Shown: one piece after another, positions 1 to 5,334 of the stretch
How positions within the stretch are numbered: position 1 is the stretch's first letter
How the letters are laid out: the number at the start of each line of letters is the position of its first letter
NCBI GenBank assembly: GCA_003601795.1
Contig: PIXU01000297.1
Span: forward strand, 1-9,130
Direction of reading: 5' to 3'
Length of the DNA: 9,130 bases
Source of the DNA: Candidatus Methanophagales archaeon
GTDB lineage: Archaea; Halobacteriota; Syntropharchaeia; Alkanophagales; Methanospirareceae
Notes under the pieces: generated by a model
What the model saw: only the letters and a program-made list of their open reading frames with translations
Databases searched by the model: none
What the model was told of the DNA's origin: nothing
Position numbers and translations under genes: made by a program

Positions 1-35
1 ACTATACCTGCATAATTTTCCCTTTCGTTGGGCAT
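1..35 (-). CDS. 5' end of an unidentified protein (partial, runs off left edge)
   Basis: An ATG at 35-33 on the minus strand opens a reading frame (MPNERENYAGI...) that leaves the window after 11 full codons. A good Shine-Dalgarno sequence, GAGGTGA, lies five bases upstream (about 41-47), which is the main reason for calling a gene on so little sequence. It lies in the same orientation as the two cytochrome genes but is separated from them by about 255 bases, so it may have its own promoter. Too few residues are visible to name a family. Confidence 0.5.
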   Translation of the reverse strand, partial: MPNERENYAGI

Positions 36-258
36 TTTGGTCACCTCATCGAAAATAACTATGCACTCAATCCTTTCTAACCTTATGCCCAAATGGGAAG
101 TTAGGAAATTTGTGCATTGGTTTTAACTTTTGTTGAAGGAAAGCCTGTGCACGTTGTTTTATCAGTAAGAAATCACACCTTGGCTCTTTCCATGGCATGA
201 TTTCCAAATAAAAAACGAATTGTTCAGTAAAAAATCTCCTTAATCCTTCAAAACTTAG
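36..258. other. Intergenic region, no convincing gene
   Basis: This gap between the cytochrome gene ending at 291 and the partial gene starting at 35 is AT-rich. It holds a CCCAAATGGG near-palindrome at 88-97, 53 bases upstream of the partial gene's ATG, and a 43-codon minus-strand frame (198-67) without a ribosome-binding site. I see no strong TATA box, RNA gene or repeat array. Confidence 0.5.
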
Positions 259-281
259 TTAGAAAAAGAAAAAAGAAAAAG
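259..281 (-). terminator. T-tract terminator of the 243-aa cytochrome gene
   Basis: Read on the minus strand, several oligo-T runs separated by single C residues follow within about ten bases of the TAA stop. There is no hairpin, which fits archaeal U-tract termination. A very similar element follows the other cytochrome gene, so the duplication appears to include the 3' flank. Confidence 0.55.
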
Positions 282-290
282 GTGGGTAGT

Positions 291-1022
291 TTATGGTTGT
301 GTCCAGTTGTTTGGCGTATTCACCTGCGTCACGTTCTCGCCACTGGCAGCGAAGCTCGGAATCGTCCAGTAACCCGTTTCGTTCTCATTTGCGGTGAACT
401 CCAGATTCTCGTTCTTCGTCCACGTGATGTTCACTCCCACGCGGGTGTGGCATGCAATGCATGCTTCATTCGCTCCATCCATGAGTGTTTCGTTCATCGC
501 ATCAAGCACGAACTTCGTGTGCGCTGCCTTCTCGCCTGTATCGGCAGCCCATGGTGTCAAACCAAAGCCGCTTGCAGATAGTTTCGTTGAGTTATACCCC
601 CATCCCTTATGACATTTCCCACAGACGCCGCCATATTCTGGATCCGCGTAATGAATGGTACCTTTATCGCCCTTACCATCGTGACAGTCCATACACTCGA
701 CCGTGGATGCGGCATGTGCTTCTTCACCTGGAAGTGGAGGTCCTGGATAAGGAGGACCTGCATGCCCGCGTGCATAGCCATAACCAGTAAACGGAGCCCT
801 GTGGCACATCGCACAGGTTAAATCACGGTGGACACCGTTATCGCTACTCATCATCTCATCTTTTATCTCAGCATGACACTTCTCACATGGCACGTCATTC
901 TTGCCCTCTCCAAGGTCATACCACGTATGCTGCCCGCTGAACAGCGACACCGTACTCGGCAATGCGAATATCCCGATTGCGACTATTGCAATCGCCATCA
1001 ATGCTATTTTTTTGCTGTTCAT
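291..1022 (-). CDS. Exported pentahaem c-type cytochrome
   Basis: The 243-aa product is a probable electron-transfer protein outside the cytoplasmic membrane. Residues 1-27 form a hydrophobic signal or anchor helix after a short MNSKK start. Five canonical haem-attachment motifs follow: CEKCH 46-50, CAMCH 70-74, CMDCH 110-114, CGKCH 134-138 and CIACH 188-192. Six further histidines (32, 65, 87, 103, 124, 168) could act as distal ligands. The last ~50 residues have no haem motif, look beta-rich, and carry several of the six N-x-S/T sequons (N144, N177, N198, N214, N230, N239), suggesting a surface glycoprotein. There is no second membrane helix. The ATG at 1022 is preceded by purine-rich GGATAGGGAT. 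It lies 63 bases downstream of the paralogous cytochrome gene and is probably co-transcribed with it. The ligands and partner are unknown; membership of the small ANME-1-type multihaem cytochromes is inferred. Confidence 0.9.
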   Translation of the reverse strand: MNSKKIALMAIAIVAIGIFALPSTVSLFSGQHTWYDLGEGKNDVPCEKCHAEIKDEMMSSDNGVHRDLTCAMCHRAPFTGYGYARGHAGPPYPGPPLPGEEAHAASTVECMDCHDGKGDKGTIHYADPEYGGVCGKCHKGWGYNSTKLSASGFGLTPWAADTGEKAAHTKFVLDAMNETLMDGANEACIACHTRVGVNITWTKNENLEFTANENETGYWTIPSFAASGENVTQVNTPNNWTQP

Positions 1023-1059
1023 ATCCCTATCCTATCTTTCCTCTGGTTCGTGCAATAAC

Positions 1060-1077
1060 AATAAAAAAAGAAAAAGG
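1060..1077 (-). terminator. T-tract terminator between the two cytochrome genes
   Basis: Just past the TAA of the 232-aa cytochrome gene, the minus strand reads CCCACCC followed by two oligo-T runs. The context (stop, about ten bases, C-rich patch, T runs) matches the element after the second cytochrome gene. It may be a partial terminator that sets the ratio of upstream to downstream transcript; that is inference. Confidence 0.45.
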
Positions 1078-1085
1078 GTGGGAGT

Positions 1086-1784
1086 TTATGATGTCCAGTT
1101 ATTCGGCGTGTGCACTTTTGTCTCGTTGCTGCCTGTGGCTGCGAAGTTACTTACAGTCCACGTACCCGTTTCGTTCTCATTTGCGGTGAACTCCAGATTC
1201 TCGTTCTTCGTCCACGTGATGTTCACACCGACTCTCGTATGGCATGAGACACATGCTTCGTTCGAATCCTCCATCAGGTCATCTGCTATTGCCTGCCCAA
1301 TGAACTGGTTGTGTGCTGCGTGCTCTCCTCCGGAACCATCGGAGTGGCTGTAGTGATATGGAGTGGTCTTGCCTGCTGAGGCTTCGATTGCGGACTGATT
1401 GAATCCACCCGCGAATGGATACGTTGGCTGGTTACCCTGTTCATGGCAGATCATACATGCTATCGTCTCCGCAGCGTGCGATTTGGTACCTGGTTTGGAA
1501 TTCCCTGCACCATCACCATTTGCAACGCCTGTTTTTATCCTTGTATCGTTTACCCTGTGGCAGTTGCACCCCGGCCCAGCTAATGTTGTGTGCACACCGT
1601 TATCCGTAGACACCATCTCATCCTGTATATCGGCATGACACTTCTGACAGGGGAGCTGATTTCCCTGATCGTTCAGGTTATACCAGGTGTGCTGCCCGCT
1701 GAAGAGCGATACCGAACTCGGCAGCGCGAACAACCCGATAGCTACGATTGCTATTGCCACCAGAACCACTTTATTGCTATTCAT
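1086..1784 (-). CDS. Exported multihaem c-type cytochrome with an atypical CXCH site
   Basis: The 232-aa product is a paralogue of the neighbouring pentahaem cytochrome. It shares the signal/anchor helix (1-27), the LFSGQHTWY stretch and the C-terminal sequon-rich domain. Canonical haem sites are CQKCH 46-50, CMICH 110-114 and CVSCH 178-182. Where the paralogue has CAMCH this protein has C73-N-C-H76, one residue short of CxxCH, and the paralogue's fourth site is absent. It therefore carries three haems for certain and perhaps four. Candidate distal histidines are 32, 65, 103, 144, 147, 155, 158 and 225. Six N-x-S/T sequons (N79, N129, N188, N204, N220, N229) argue for an extracellular glycosylated protein. 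The ATG at 1784 has a strong AGGAGGTGA ribosome-binding site, though about 15 bases away. It is the first gene of the minus-strand pair, behind the TATA-like element at 1871-1882. Confidence 0.88.
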   Translation of the reverse strand: MNSNKVVLVAIAIVAIGLFALPSSVSLFSGQHTWYNLNDQGNQLPCQKCHADIQDEMVSTDNGVHTTLAGPGCNCHRVNDTRIKTGVANGDGAGNSKPGTKSHAAETIACMICHEQGNQPTYPFAGGFNQSAIEASAGKTTPYHYSHSDGSGGEHAAHNQFIGQAIADDLMEDSNEACVSCHTRVGVNITWTKNENLEFTANENETGTWTVSNFAATGSNETKVHTPNNWTS

Positions 1785-1828
1785 CTTTCTTCTTTTTTCA
1801 CCTCCTAAATTTTAACCTTTACGTTTAT

Positions 1829-1849
1829 GGTAACCCTGTAAGGTTATCC
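1829..1849. repeat. Short inverted repeat in the cytochrome 5' leader
   Basis: TAACC (1831-1835) and GGTTA (1842-1846) form a short hairpin with a six-base loop. It is extended by GG/CC pairs outside after a one-base bulge. It lies about 25-50 bases downstream of the cytochrome TATA box, near the predicted transcription start, so it could be an operator or a leader hairpin. The stem is short and could be chance. Confidence 0.3.
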
Positions 1850-1870
1850 ATGTAAGACCTTTGGCTGAGG

Positions 1871-1890
1871 ATATATATATGCTTTTCGAT
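1871..1890 (-). promoter_or_regulatory. Archaeal promoter (BRE/TATA) for the cytochrome pair
   Basis: On the minus strand the region reads CGAAAAGC followed by an alternating AT run of about ten bases, a good match to a purine-rich BRE plus TATA box. Transcription would start about 25 bases downstream, near 1845-1850, leaving a leader of roughly 60-65 bases before the ATG at 1784. No equally clear TATA box precedes the second cytochrome gene, supporting co-transcription. Confidence 0.55.
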
Positions 1891-2004
1891 TTTTTTCCCT
1901 TCATCTGCCTCATTTACCTTATTGGAAGCATATAGTTTTGTTAAATAGAAGTTGCATATGTGAGCGACACACCCATATTTTTATGACATCATCGAAAAAA
2001 ATAG

Positions 2005-2050
2005 AAAAGCTTTTATATACCTACATGCATATATGTATATACAGGTGCAT
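2005..2050 (+). promoter_or_regulatory. Archaeal promoter and possible operator of the regulator operon
   Basis: AAAAGC (2005-2010) followed by TTTTATATAC (2011-2020) is a strong BRE/TATA pair, placing transcription start near 2040-2045. Between TATA and start lie interleaved inverted repeats: TACAT...ATGTA around 2022-2037, and CATGCA...TGCATG arms around 2024-2051. This is the expected place for a repressor site, and the first gene encodes a winged-helix protein, so autoregulation is plausible but inferred. Confidence 0.5.
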
Positions 2051-2052
2051 GT

Positions 2053-2382
2053 ATGAAAGAAGATGGAGGGAAAGCAGGAAGGATGAGCGGTGGTATTGAG
2101 GATGTATCCCTATCCCGTTCCCTTAGAAGAAGCAGAGTGAGAAGTGAGATTCTGATGTTCCTGTATAATCAGTATCCGGAGGCTTCGCATCCGGCAGAGA
2201 TTTCAAGGAGCACCGGGATAGATCCACAAATTGTTCTCGGGGGACTGAAAGGGACGAGCAGGTTTGACACGTCAAATTCGCTCCTCAAACAGGGTGTTGT
2301 AGAGGAGATAGAGCGCGGAAATGAAACATTCTATCGCCTTTCAGAACGCGGTAAAACGTTGATAGAGCACATGCATGCATGA
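2053..2382 (+). CDS. Winged-helix transcriptional regulator (archaeal)
   Basis: The 109-aa product is a predicted DNA-binding regulator. After a polar N-terminal tail comes a basic helix (SLRRSRVRSEIL, about 23-34), then the helix-turn-helix region with PAEISRSTGID (47-57) as the positioning and recognition segment. A conserved NSLLKQGVVEE segment (74-84) and a beta wing at about 84-96, with FYRLSERGK (93-101), follow. This pattern belongs to a common methanogen-lineage winged-helix family related to ArsR/MarR-type folds. The ATG at 2053 lacks a good ribosome-binding site and would lie about ten bases after the predicted transcription start. An internal ATG at 2083 (Met11) has GGAGGG twelve bases upstream, the same spacing as the following gene, so a 99-aa product is quite possible. 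It heads an operon with three membrane-protein genes, which it may control. A decayed copy lies at 4757-4908. Confidence 0.82.
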   Translation: MKEDGGKAGRMSGGIEDVSLSRSLRRSRVRSEILMFLYNQYPEASHPAEISRSTGIDPQIVLGGLKGTSRFDTSNSLLKQGVVEEIERGNETFYRLSERGKTLIEHMHA

Positions 2383-2422
2383 AGCTTTGCGGGGGATAAA
2401 AAATAGGAGGGAAAAGAAGAAA

Positions 2423-2689
2423 ATGGAAATGGGAATAAATAGAATTTTGAGCACGTGGAGCTGTTTTGGAAGGAACCCGGCGCTCGCAATGAGGGTATTG
2501 ATCGTTACGGCTGGCGCGACCATACTGCCTACTAATCCTAATCCTGTGCGTTATGTGCTGGAATTAGAAAAGAACGGATATTTAGAAGATACCCAGACCT
2601 TAGCGATAGGGACTGCGATGTTGCAGGTGCTACTATTTTTTTCGCTCTATATGTTCTTTTCTCTGACCTACGGCGTGCTATGGTTTTGA
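2423..2689 (+). CDS. Small membrane protein homologous to the C-terminus of the antiporter-like subunit
   Basis: The 88-aa product has a weakly hydrophobic segment at about 20-36, a Pro/Asn-rich turn (PTNPNPVRY, 36-44), a charged stretch and one membrane helix (about 59-80) ending in SLTYGVLWF. It aligns end to end with the last 88 residues of the 608-aa protein encoded downstream, sharing the K/RNP, NPNPV, AIG and LTYGVLW blocks, so it is a free-standing version of that domain. I chose the ATG at 2423 over an in-frame ATG at 2375 that overlaps the regulator's stop: AGGAGGG lies twelve bases upstream, and the paralogue at 5028 starts at the matching MGI. ATG 2429 is an alternative. Its function is unknown; it may assemble with the large subunit in place of, or beside, the fused copy. 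Confidence 0.82.
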   Translation: MEMGINRILSTWSCFGRNPALAMRVLIVTAGATILPTNPNPVRYVLELEKNGYLEDTQTLAIGTAMLQVLLFFSLYMFFSLTYGVLWF

Positions 2690-2727
2690 TCAAGCTGGCT
2701 AAGAAATTAGGGGGATAAGGAATAAAA

Positions 2728-2937
2728 ATGGGACGGAAGCATTTATTTGGCATTCTTTATGTATGCCTTACGGTGAGTGTATTGGCAGAAGTCGTTAATT
2801 TCCACGGGCATGACTTATGGCAGACAATCCCGGGCTTCAGTGCCCTATATGGTTTTATCGGCTGCATCTTCATCATCGCTGCCTCAAAAGCACTTGGACA
2901 TTACTGGCTTCAAAAGGAGGAGGATTATTATGATTGA
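2728..2937 (+). CDS. Two-helix EDYYD small membrane protein associated with antiporter subunits
   Basis: The 69-aa product has membrane helices at about 6-22 and 38-54, joined by a loop with FHGHDLWQTIPGFSALYGF, and ends in the charged tail KEEDYYD. From memory, similar small proteins with the GF-A-YGF core and a YYD end sit beside MrpD/NuoL-like genes in sulfate-reducing bacteria, which suggests a conserved accessory or assembly subunit; I cannot check this here. A purine-rich AGGGGGATAAGGA precedes the ATG. Its stop overlaps the start of the 608-aa gene by eight bases (ATG at 2930 within the final codons), so the two are translationally coupled. The second module at 5028-7161 has no counterpart. 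Confidence 0.82.
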   Translation: MGRKHLFGILYVCLTVSVLAEVVNFHGHDLWQTIPGFSALYGFIGCIFIIAASKALGHYWLQKEEDYYD

Positions 2938-4756
2938 GTGGCTGCATCCGGGACTTATATTTATCTTGGGCGCTCTTCTGATACCGGTCTTAAAGGGTAA
3001 GTGGAAACAGATATATCTGCTTTTGCTGCCGATAGCGGCGCTTATAGACCTTCTGTATATGAGTAAAGGCGTATTCTGGCGTCTTCCTCTTCTGGAATAC
3101 GAACTCGTTTTTGGCAGAGTTGACCAATTGAGTCTGGTTTTTGGGTATGTATTTGTTATCGCCGCTTTTTGCATGACGCTTTATGCACTGCACGTAAAGG
3201 AGGACGGGCAGCATGTATCTGCCTTCCTCTACATTGGGAGCACACTGGGAGTAGTTTTCGCTGGTGACCTTTTTACTTTATACCTGTTTTGGGAAGTGAT
3301 GGCTTTTTCTTCGCTTTTCCTTATCTGGTATCACAAGACGAAGGCATCCTCGGAAGCGGGATTCCGATATATCATGGTACATATTTTTGGTGGTATATGC
3401 CTGTTAGCAGGTATTATTTTACATCTGCAAAACACAGGGTCTATTGCTTTTGACTCTTTTAATTGGGGAACGGGCTGGGGTTATTTATCCTCTTACTTTA
3501 TATTCCTTGGGTTTCTTATAAATGCTGCCGTGCCCCCTTTACATGCCTGGCTGTCTGACGCTTACCCGGAAGCTACGGTTACGGGAGCTGTATTTTTGAC
3601 TGCATTCACGACAAAAAGTGCGATATACGTGTTGATAAGAGGTTTCCTGGGTGTTGAGCTCCTGATATGGTTAGGGGCTATCACGGCGATATATGGGGTC
3701 ATCTTTGCAGTGCTTGAGAATGATGCGAGAAGACTTCTTGCCTACTCTATCATCGGTCAGGGCGGATATATGATAGCTGGTATTGGAATAGGAACGGCAA
3801 TGGCGATAAATGGTTCAATAGCTCATGCTTTATGCTGTGCTCTTTATATGGCGTTGCTATTCATGGGTGCGGGAGCAGTGCTTGAGATGACAGGGAGAAG
3901 CAAGTTAAGCGAATTAGGTGGTCTTTATAAATATATGCCCCTCACTTTCTGGCTTTACATGATTGGTGCTTTCTCCATTTCTGGTTTCCCGCTGTTCAGT
4001 GGGTTTGTGAGTAAGACGATGGTTGTTGAATCGGCAGCCCTAATGCATCAGCCTCTTGTATGGCTGTTGCTTGAAGGAGCCGCAATCGGAACGTTCCTCG
4101 TCGCCGGTCTAAAACTTCCCTATCTTACTTGGTTTGCGAGAAAAGATAAGAGACCAATAGCAGAGGCGCGGGAGCCACCTAAAAATATGCTTGCAGCAAT
4201 GGGTATTACCGCATTTCTATGCATTTTTATCGGTGTGTATCCGCAAGCCCTTTACAGGATACTCCCCTACCCTGTGGATTATAACCCTTATGCAGCCTCG
4301 CATCTAATAGGAATGAGCCAGCTCCTTCTCTCCACGTTTGTTGCATTCTGGTTACTAAGAGGGATGCTTCACGGTACACCTACGATTACGCTTGATACCG
4401 ACTGGTTCTATCGCATATGGGGGAAGAAATTTATATGGTTCTGCGAGAAACCGTTGTTAAATTTTGCGGATTCCGTGGATGATAAAGTGCGAAGAATTGC
4501 AGATTCCTTCGTTTGGTTTAGCAAGAACCCATCTGTGGCATCAAGAATAATGTTACTTACAGCAAGCACGGTGCTGCTTAAGCCATTCAATCCGAATCCG
4601 GTGTATATGCGCTATGCACAAGATTTGGAAGAGCTCAGGAGGTTGTATCCCGGAGAGGTGCACCGCGTGGCAATAGGAAGTGGCGTGCTACTGGTGCTCT
4701 TGTTTTTCACGCTATACCTGGTTATTTATTTGACTTATGGTGTGCTGTGGGTCTGA
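2930..4756 (+). CDS. NuoL/MrpD-family antiporter-like membrane subunit, paralogue 1 (altered channel residues)
   Basis: The 608-aa polytopic protein belongs to the proton-conducting membrane transporter family (NuoL/M/N, MrpA/D, hydrogenase homologues). Family landmarks are the TM5 glutamate in FWEVMAFSS (E122), PLHAWLSDAYPEA (203-215), the TM7 lysine in TTKSAIY (K229), NDARRLLAYS and SGFVSK (K362). Where the paralogue has H-x3-H-x3-K, this protein reads HALCCALYM: the second histidine is C303 and the lysine is M307. The channel lysine before LLAYS is replaced by R268. After the core come an amphipathic stretch (DWFYRIWGKKFIWFCEKP, about 491-508) and a C-terminal domain matching the 88-aa protein upstream. 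The ATG at 2930 is correct because AAAAGGAGGAGG precedes it, the protein then starts where the family does, and its length equals the paralogue's. A longer in-frame start at 2777 would translate the EDYYD gene out of frame. Substrate ion (H+ or Na+) cannot be told. Confidence 0.9.
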   Translation: MIEWLHPGLIFILGALLIPVLKGKWKQIYLLLLPIAALIDLLYMSKGVFWRLPLLEYELVFGRVDQLSLVFGYVFVIAAFCMTLYALHVKEDGQHVSAFLYIGSTLGVVFAGDLFTLYLFWEVMAFSSLFLIWYHKTKASSEAGFRYIMVHIFGGICLLAGIILHLQNTGSIAFDSFNWGTGWGYLSSYFIFLGFLINAAVPPLHAWLSDAYPEATVTGAVFLTAFTTKSAIYVLIRGFLGVELLIWLGAITAIYGVIFAVLENDARRLLAYSIIGQGGYMIAGIGIGTAMAINGSIAHALCCALYMALLFMGAGAVLEMTGRSKLSELGGLYKYMPLTFWLYMIGAFSISGFPLFSGFVSKTMVVESAALMHQPLVWLLLEGAAIGTFLVAGLKLPYLTWFARKDKRPIAEAREPPKNMLAAMGITAFLCIFIGVYPQALYRILPYPVDYNPYAASHLIGMSQLLLSTFVAFWLLRGMLHGTPTITLDTDWFYRIWGKKFIWFCEKPLLNFADSVDDKVRRIADSFVWFSKNPSVASRIMLLTASTVLLKPFNPNPVYMRYAQDLEELRRLYPGEVHRVAIGSGVLLVLLFFTLYLVIYLTYGVLWV

Positions 4757-4908
4757 GAAGTTTTGCGCTCTCTCAGAAGGAGCAGAGTAAGAACAGAGAT
4801 AGTAATATATCTCTACAAAATCTATCCCCATGGTTCGTATCCCGCAGAAATCTCGAGGAACACAGAGAGGGATGGGTGACGAGTCAACTTCGCTACTAAA
4901 AAGGTTAG
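4757..4908 (+). pseudogene. Decayed remnant of the winged-helix regulator
   Basis: Immediately after the TGA of the large subunit, in the same frame, the sequence encodes LRSLRRSRVRTEIVIYLY, then a segment matching the regulator's YP...PAEISR region, then a TGA at 4877-4879. Shifted by one base, DESTSLLK at 4878-4901 matches DTSNSLLK of the intact regulator, with about 45 bases of the middle deleted. There is no start codon, the wing is missing and the frame is broken, so it cannot make a regulator. Its position upstream of the second small-protein and large-subunit pair matches that of the intact regulator in module 1, showing that the whole module was duplicated. Confidence 0.85.
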
Positions 4909-4934
4909 CTACTCATGCATCTGCATAGACATAT

Positions 4935-4949
4935 CGGAAAAGTATATAA
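4935..4949 (+). promoter_or_regulatory. Archaeal promoter of the second antiporter-like module
   Basis: CGGAAAA followed by GTATATAA is a good BRE/TATA pair. Transcription should start near 4970-4976, leaving a leader of about 55 bases to the ATG at 5028. It lies just past the regulator remnant, so the second module appears to be transcribed on its own. Confidence 0.6.
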
Positions 4950-5027
4950 GACACAAGTTACTTATATGTTATTGGTGACACAGGTGGTGAAGGTGTCGCG
5001 AAAAAGGAAAAGGAGGTAGAAAAAGAA

Positions 5028-5300
5028 ATGGGAATAAAAAAAATTTTGAGCTCGTGGAGATGTTTTTGTAAAGACCCGGCACTTGCAACGAAGATACTGG
5101 TGAATATGGTCGGTGTGACAGTGCTGAGACCAGTTACTCCTCCGTACATGCGATATAACCTGCGAGGTTTAGAAATGCCAAAAGAAGAATGCCAGGAGGA
5201 TATCCGTACTTTAGCGATAGGGACTGCGCTGTTGTATTCGATTGCTTTCGTTGCGGCATATTCGCTCATTTATCTGACATACGGTGCGCTGTGGCTTTAG
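5028..5300 (+). CDS. Small membrane protein, paralogue of the 88-aa C-terminal-domain protein
   Basis: The 90-aa product matches the 88-aa protein at 2423: MGIKKILSSW against MGINRILSTW, then K/RDPALA, a proline-rich turn (RPVTPPYMRY, 34-43), a charged segment, TLAIGTA and a final helix (about 62-83) ending LTYGALWL. It also matches the last ~88 residues of both large subunits, and its PPYMRY is nearer the fused copies than the 88-aa paralogue is. AGGAGGT stands eleven bases before the ATG. Within the second module it lies 34 bases upstream of the large-subunit gene with no other gene between. It is probably a single-helix accessory subunit; its activity is unknown. Confidence 0.85.
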   Translation: MGIKKILSSWRCFCKDPALATKILVNMVGVTVLRPVTPPYMRYNLRGLEMPKEECQEDIRTLAIGTALLYSIAFVAAYSLIYLTYGALWL

Positions 5301-5334
5301 GAAAAGATAAGAAAGAGGAAGAGGGAGAAGCAGA

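Noticed and set aside
67..198. 43-codon minus-strand frame (MPWKEPRCDFLL...), open for about 62 codons in total
   Set aside because: It has no ribosome-binding site, no recognised family and no clear promoter. It may be a coding relic, but a frame this long is not rare by chance.
291..1784. Plus-strand open frames across the cytochrome region
   Set aside because: They are antisense to two genes with multiple CxxCH motifs and signal sequences; the plus-strand products have no coherent features.
2777..2929. N-terminal extension of the first large subunit to 659 aa
   Set aside because: The extra 51 residues lie over the EDYYD gene in another frame, look unlike a membrane-subunit start, and have no ribosome-binding site; the ATG at 2930 has a strong one and gives the same 608-aa length as the paralogue.
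4754..4879. Stop-codon readthrough from the first large subunit into the in-frame regulator remnant
   Set aside because: The stop is TGA with no sign of a recoding element, and the remnant has an internal deletion and frameshift. The paralogue also ends at the same LWV position.
4975..5019. 14-codon GTG-initiated frame in the leader of the second module, ending at the next ribosome-binding site
   Set aside because: It lacks its own ribosome-binding site, its predicted transcription start is within a few bases of the GTG, and the Lys/Arg run simply reflects purine-rich leader sequence.
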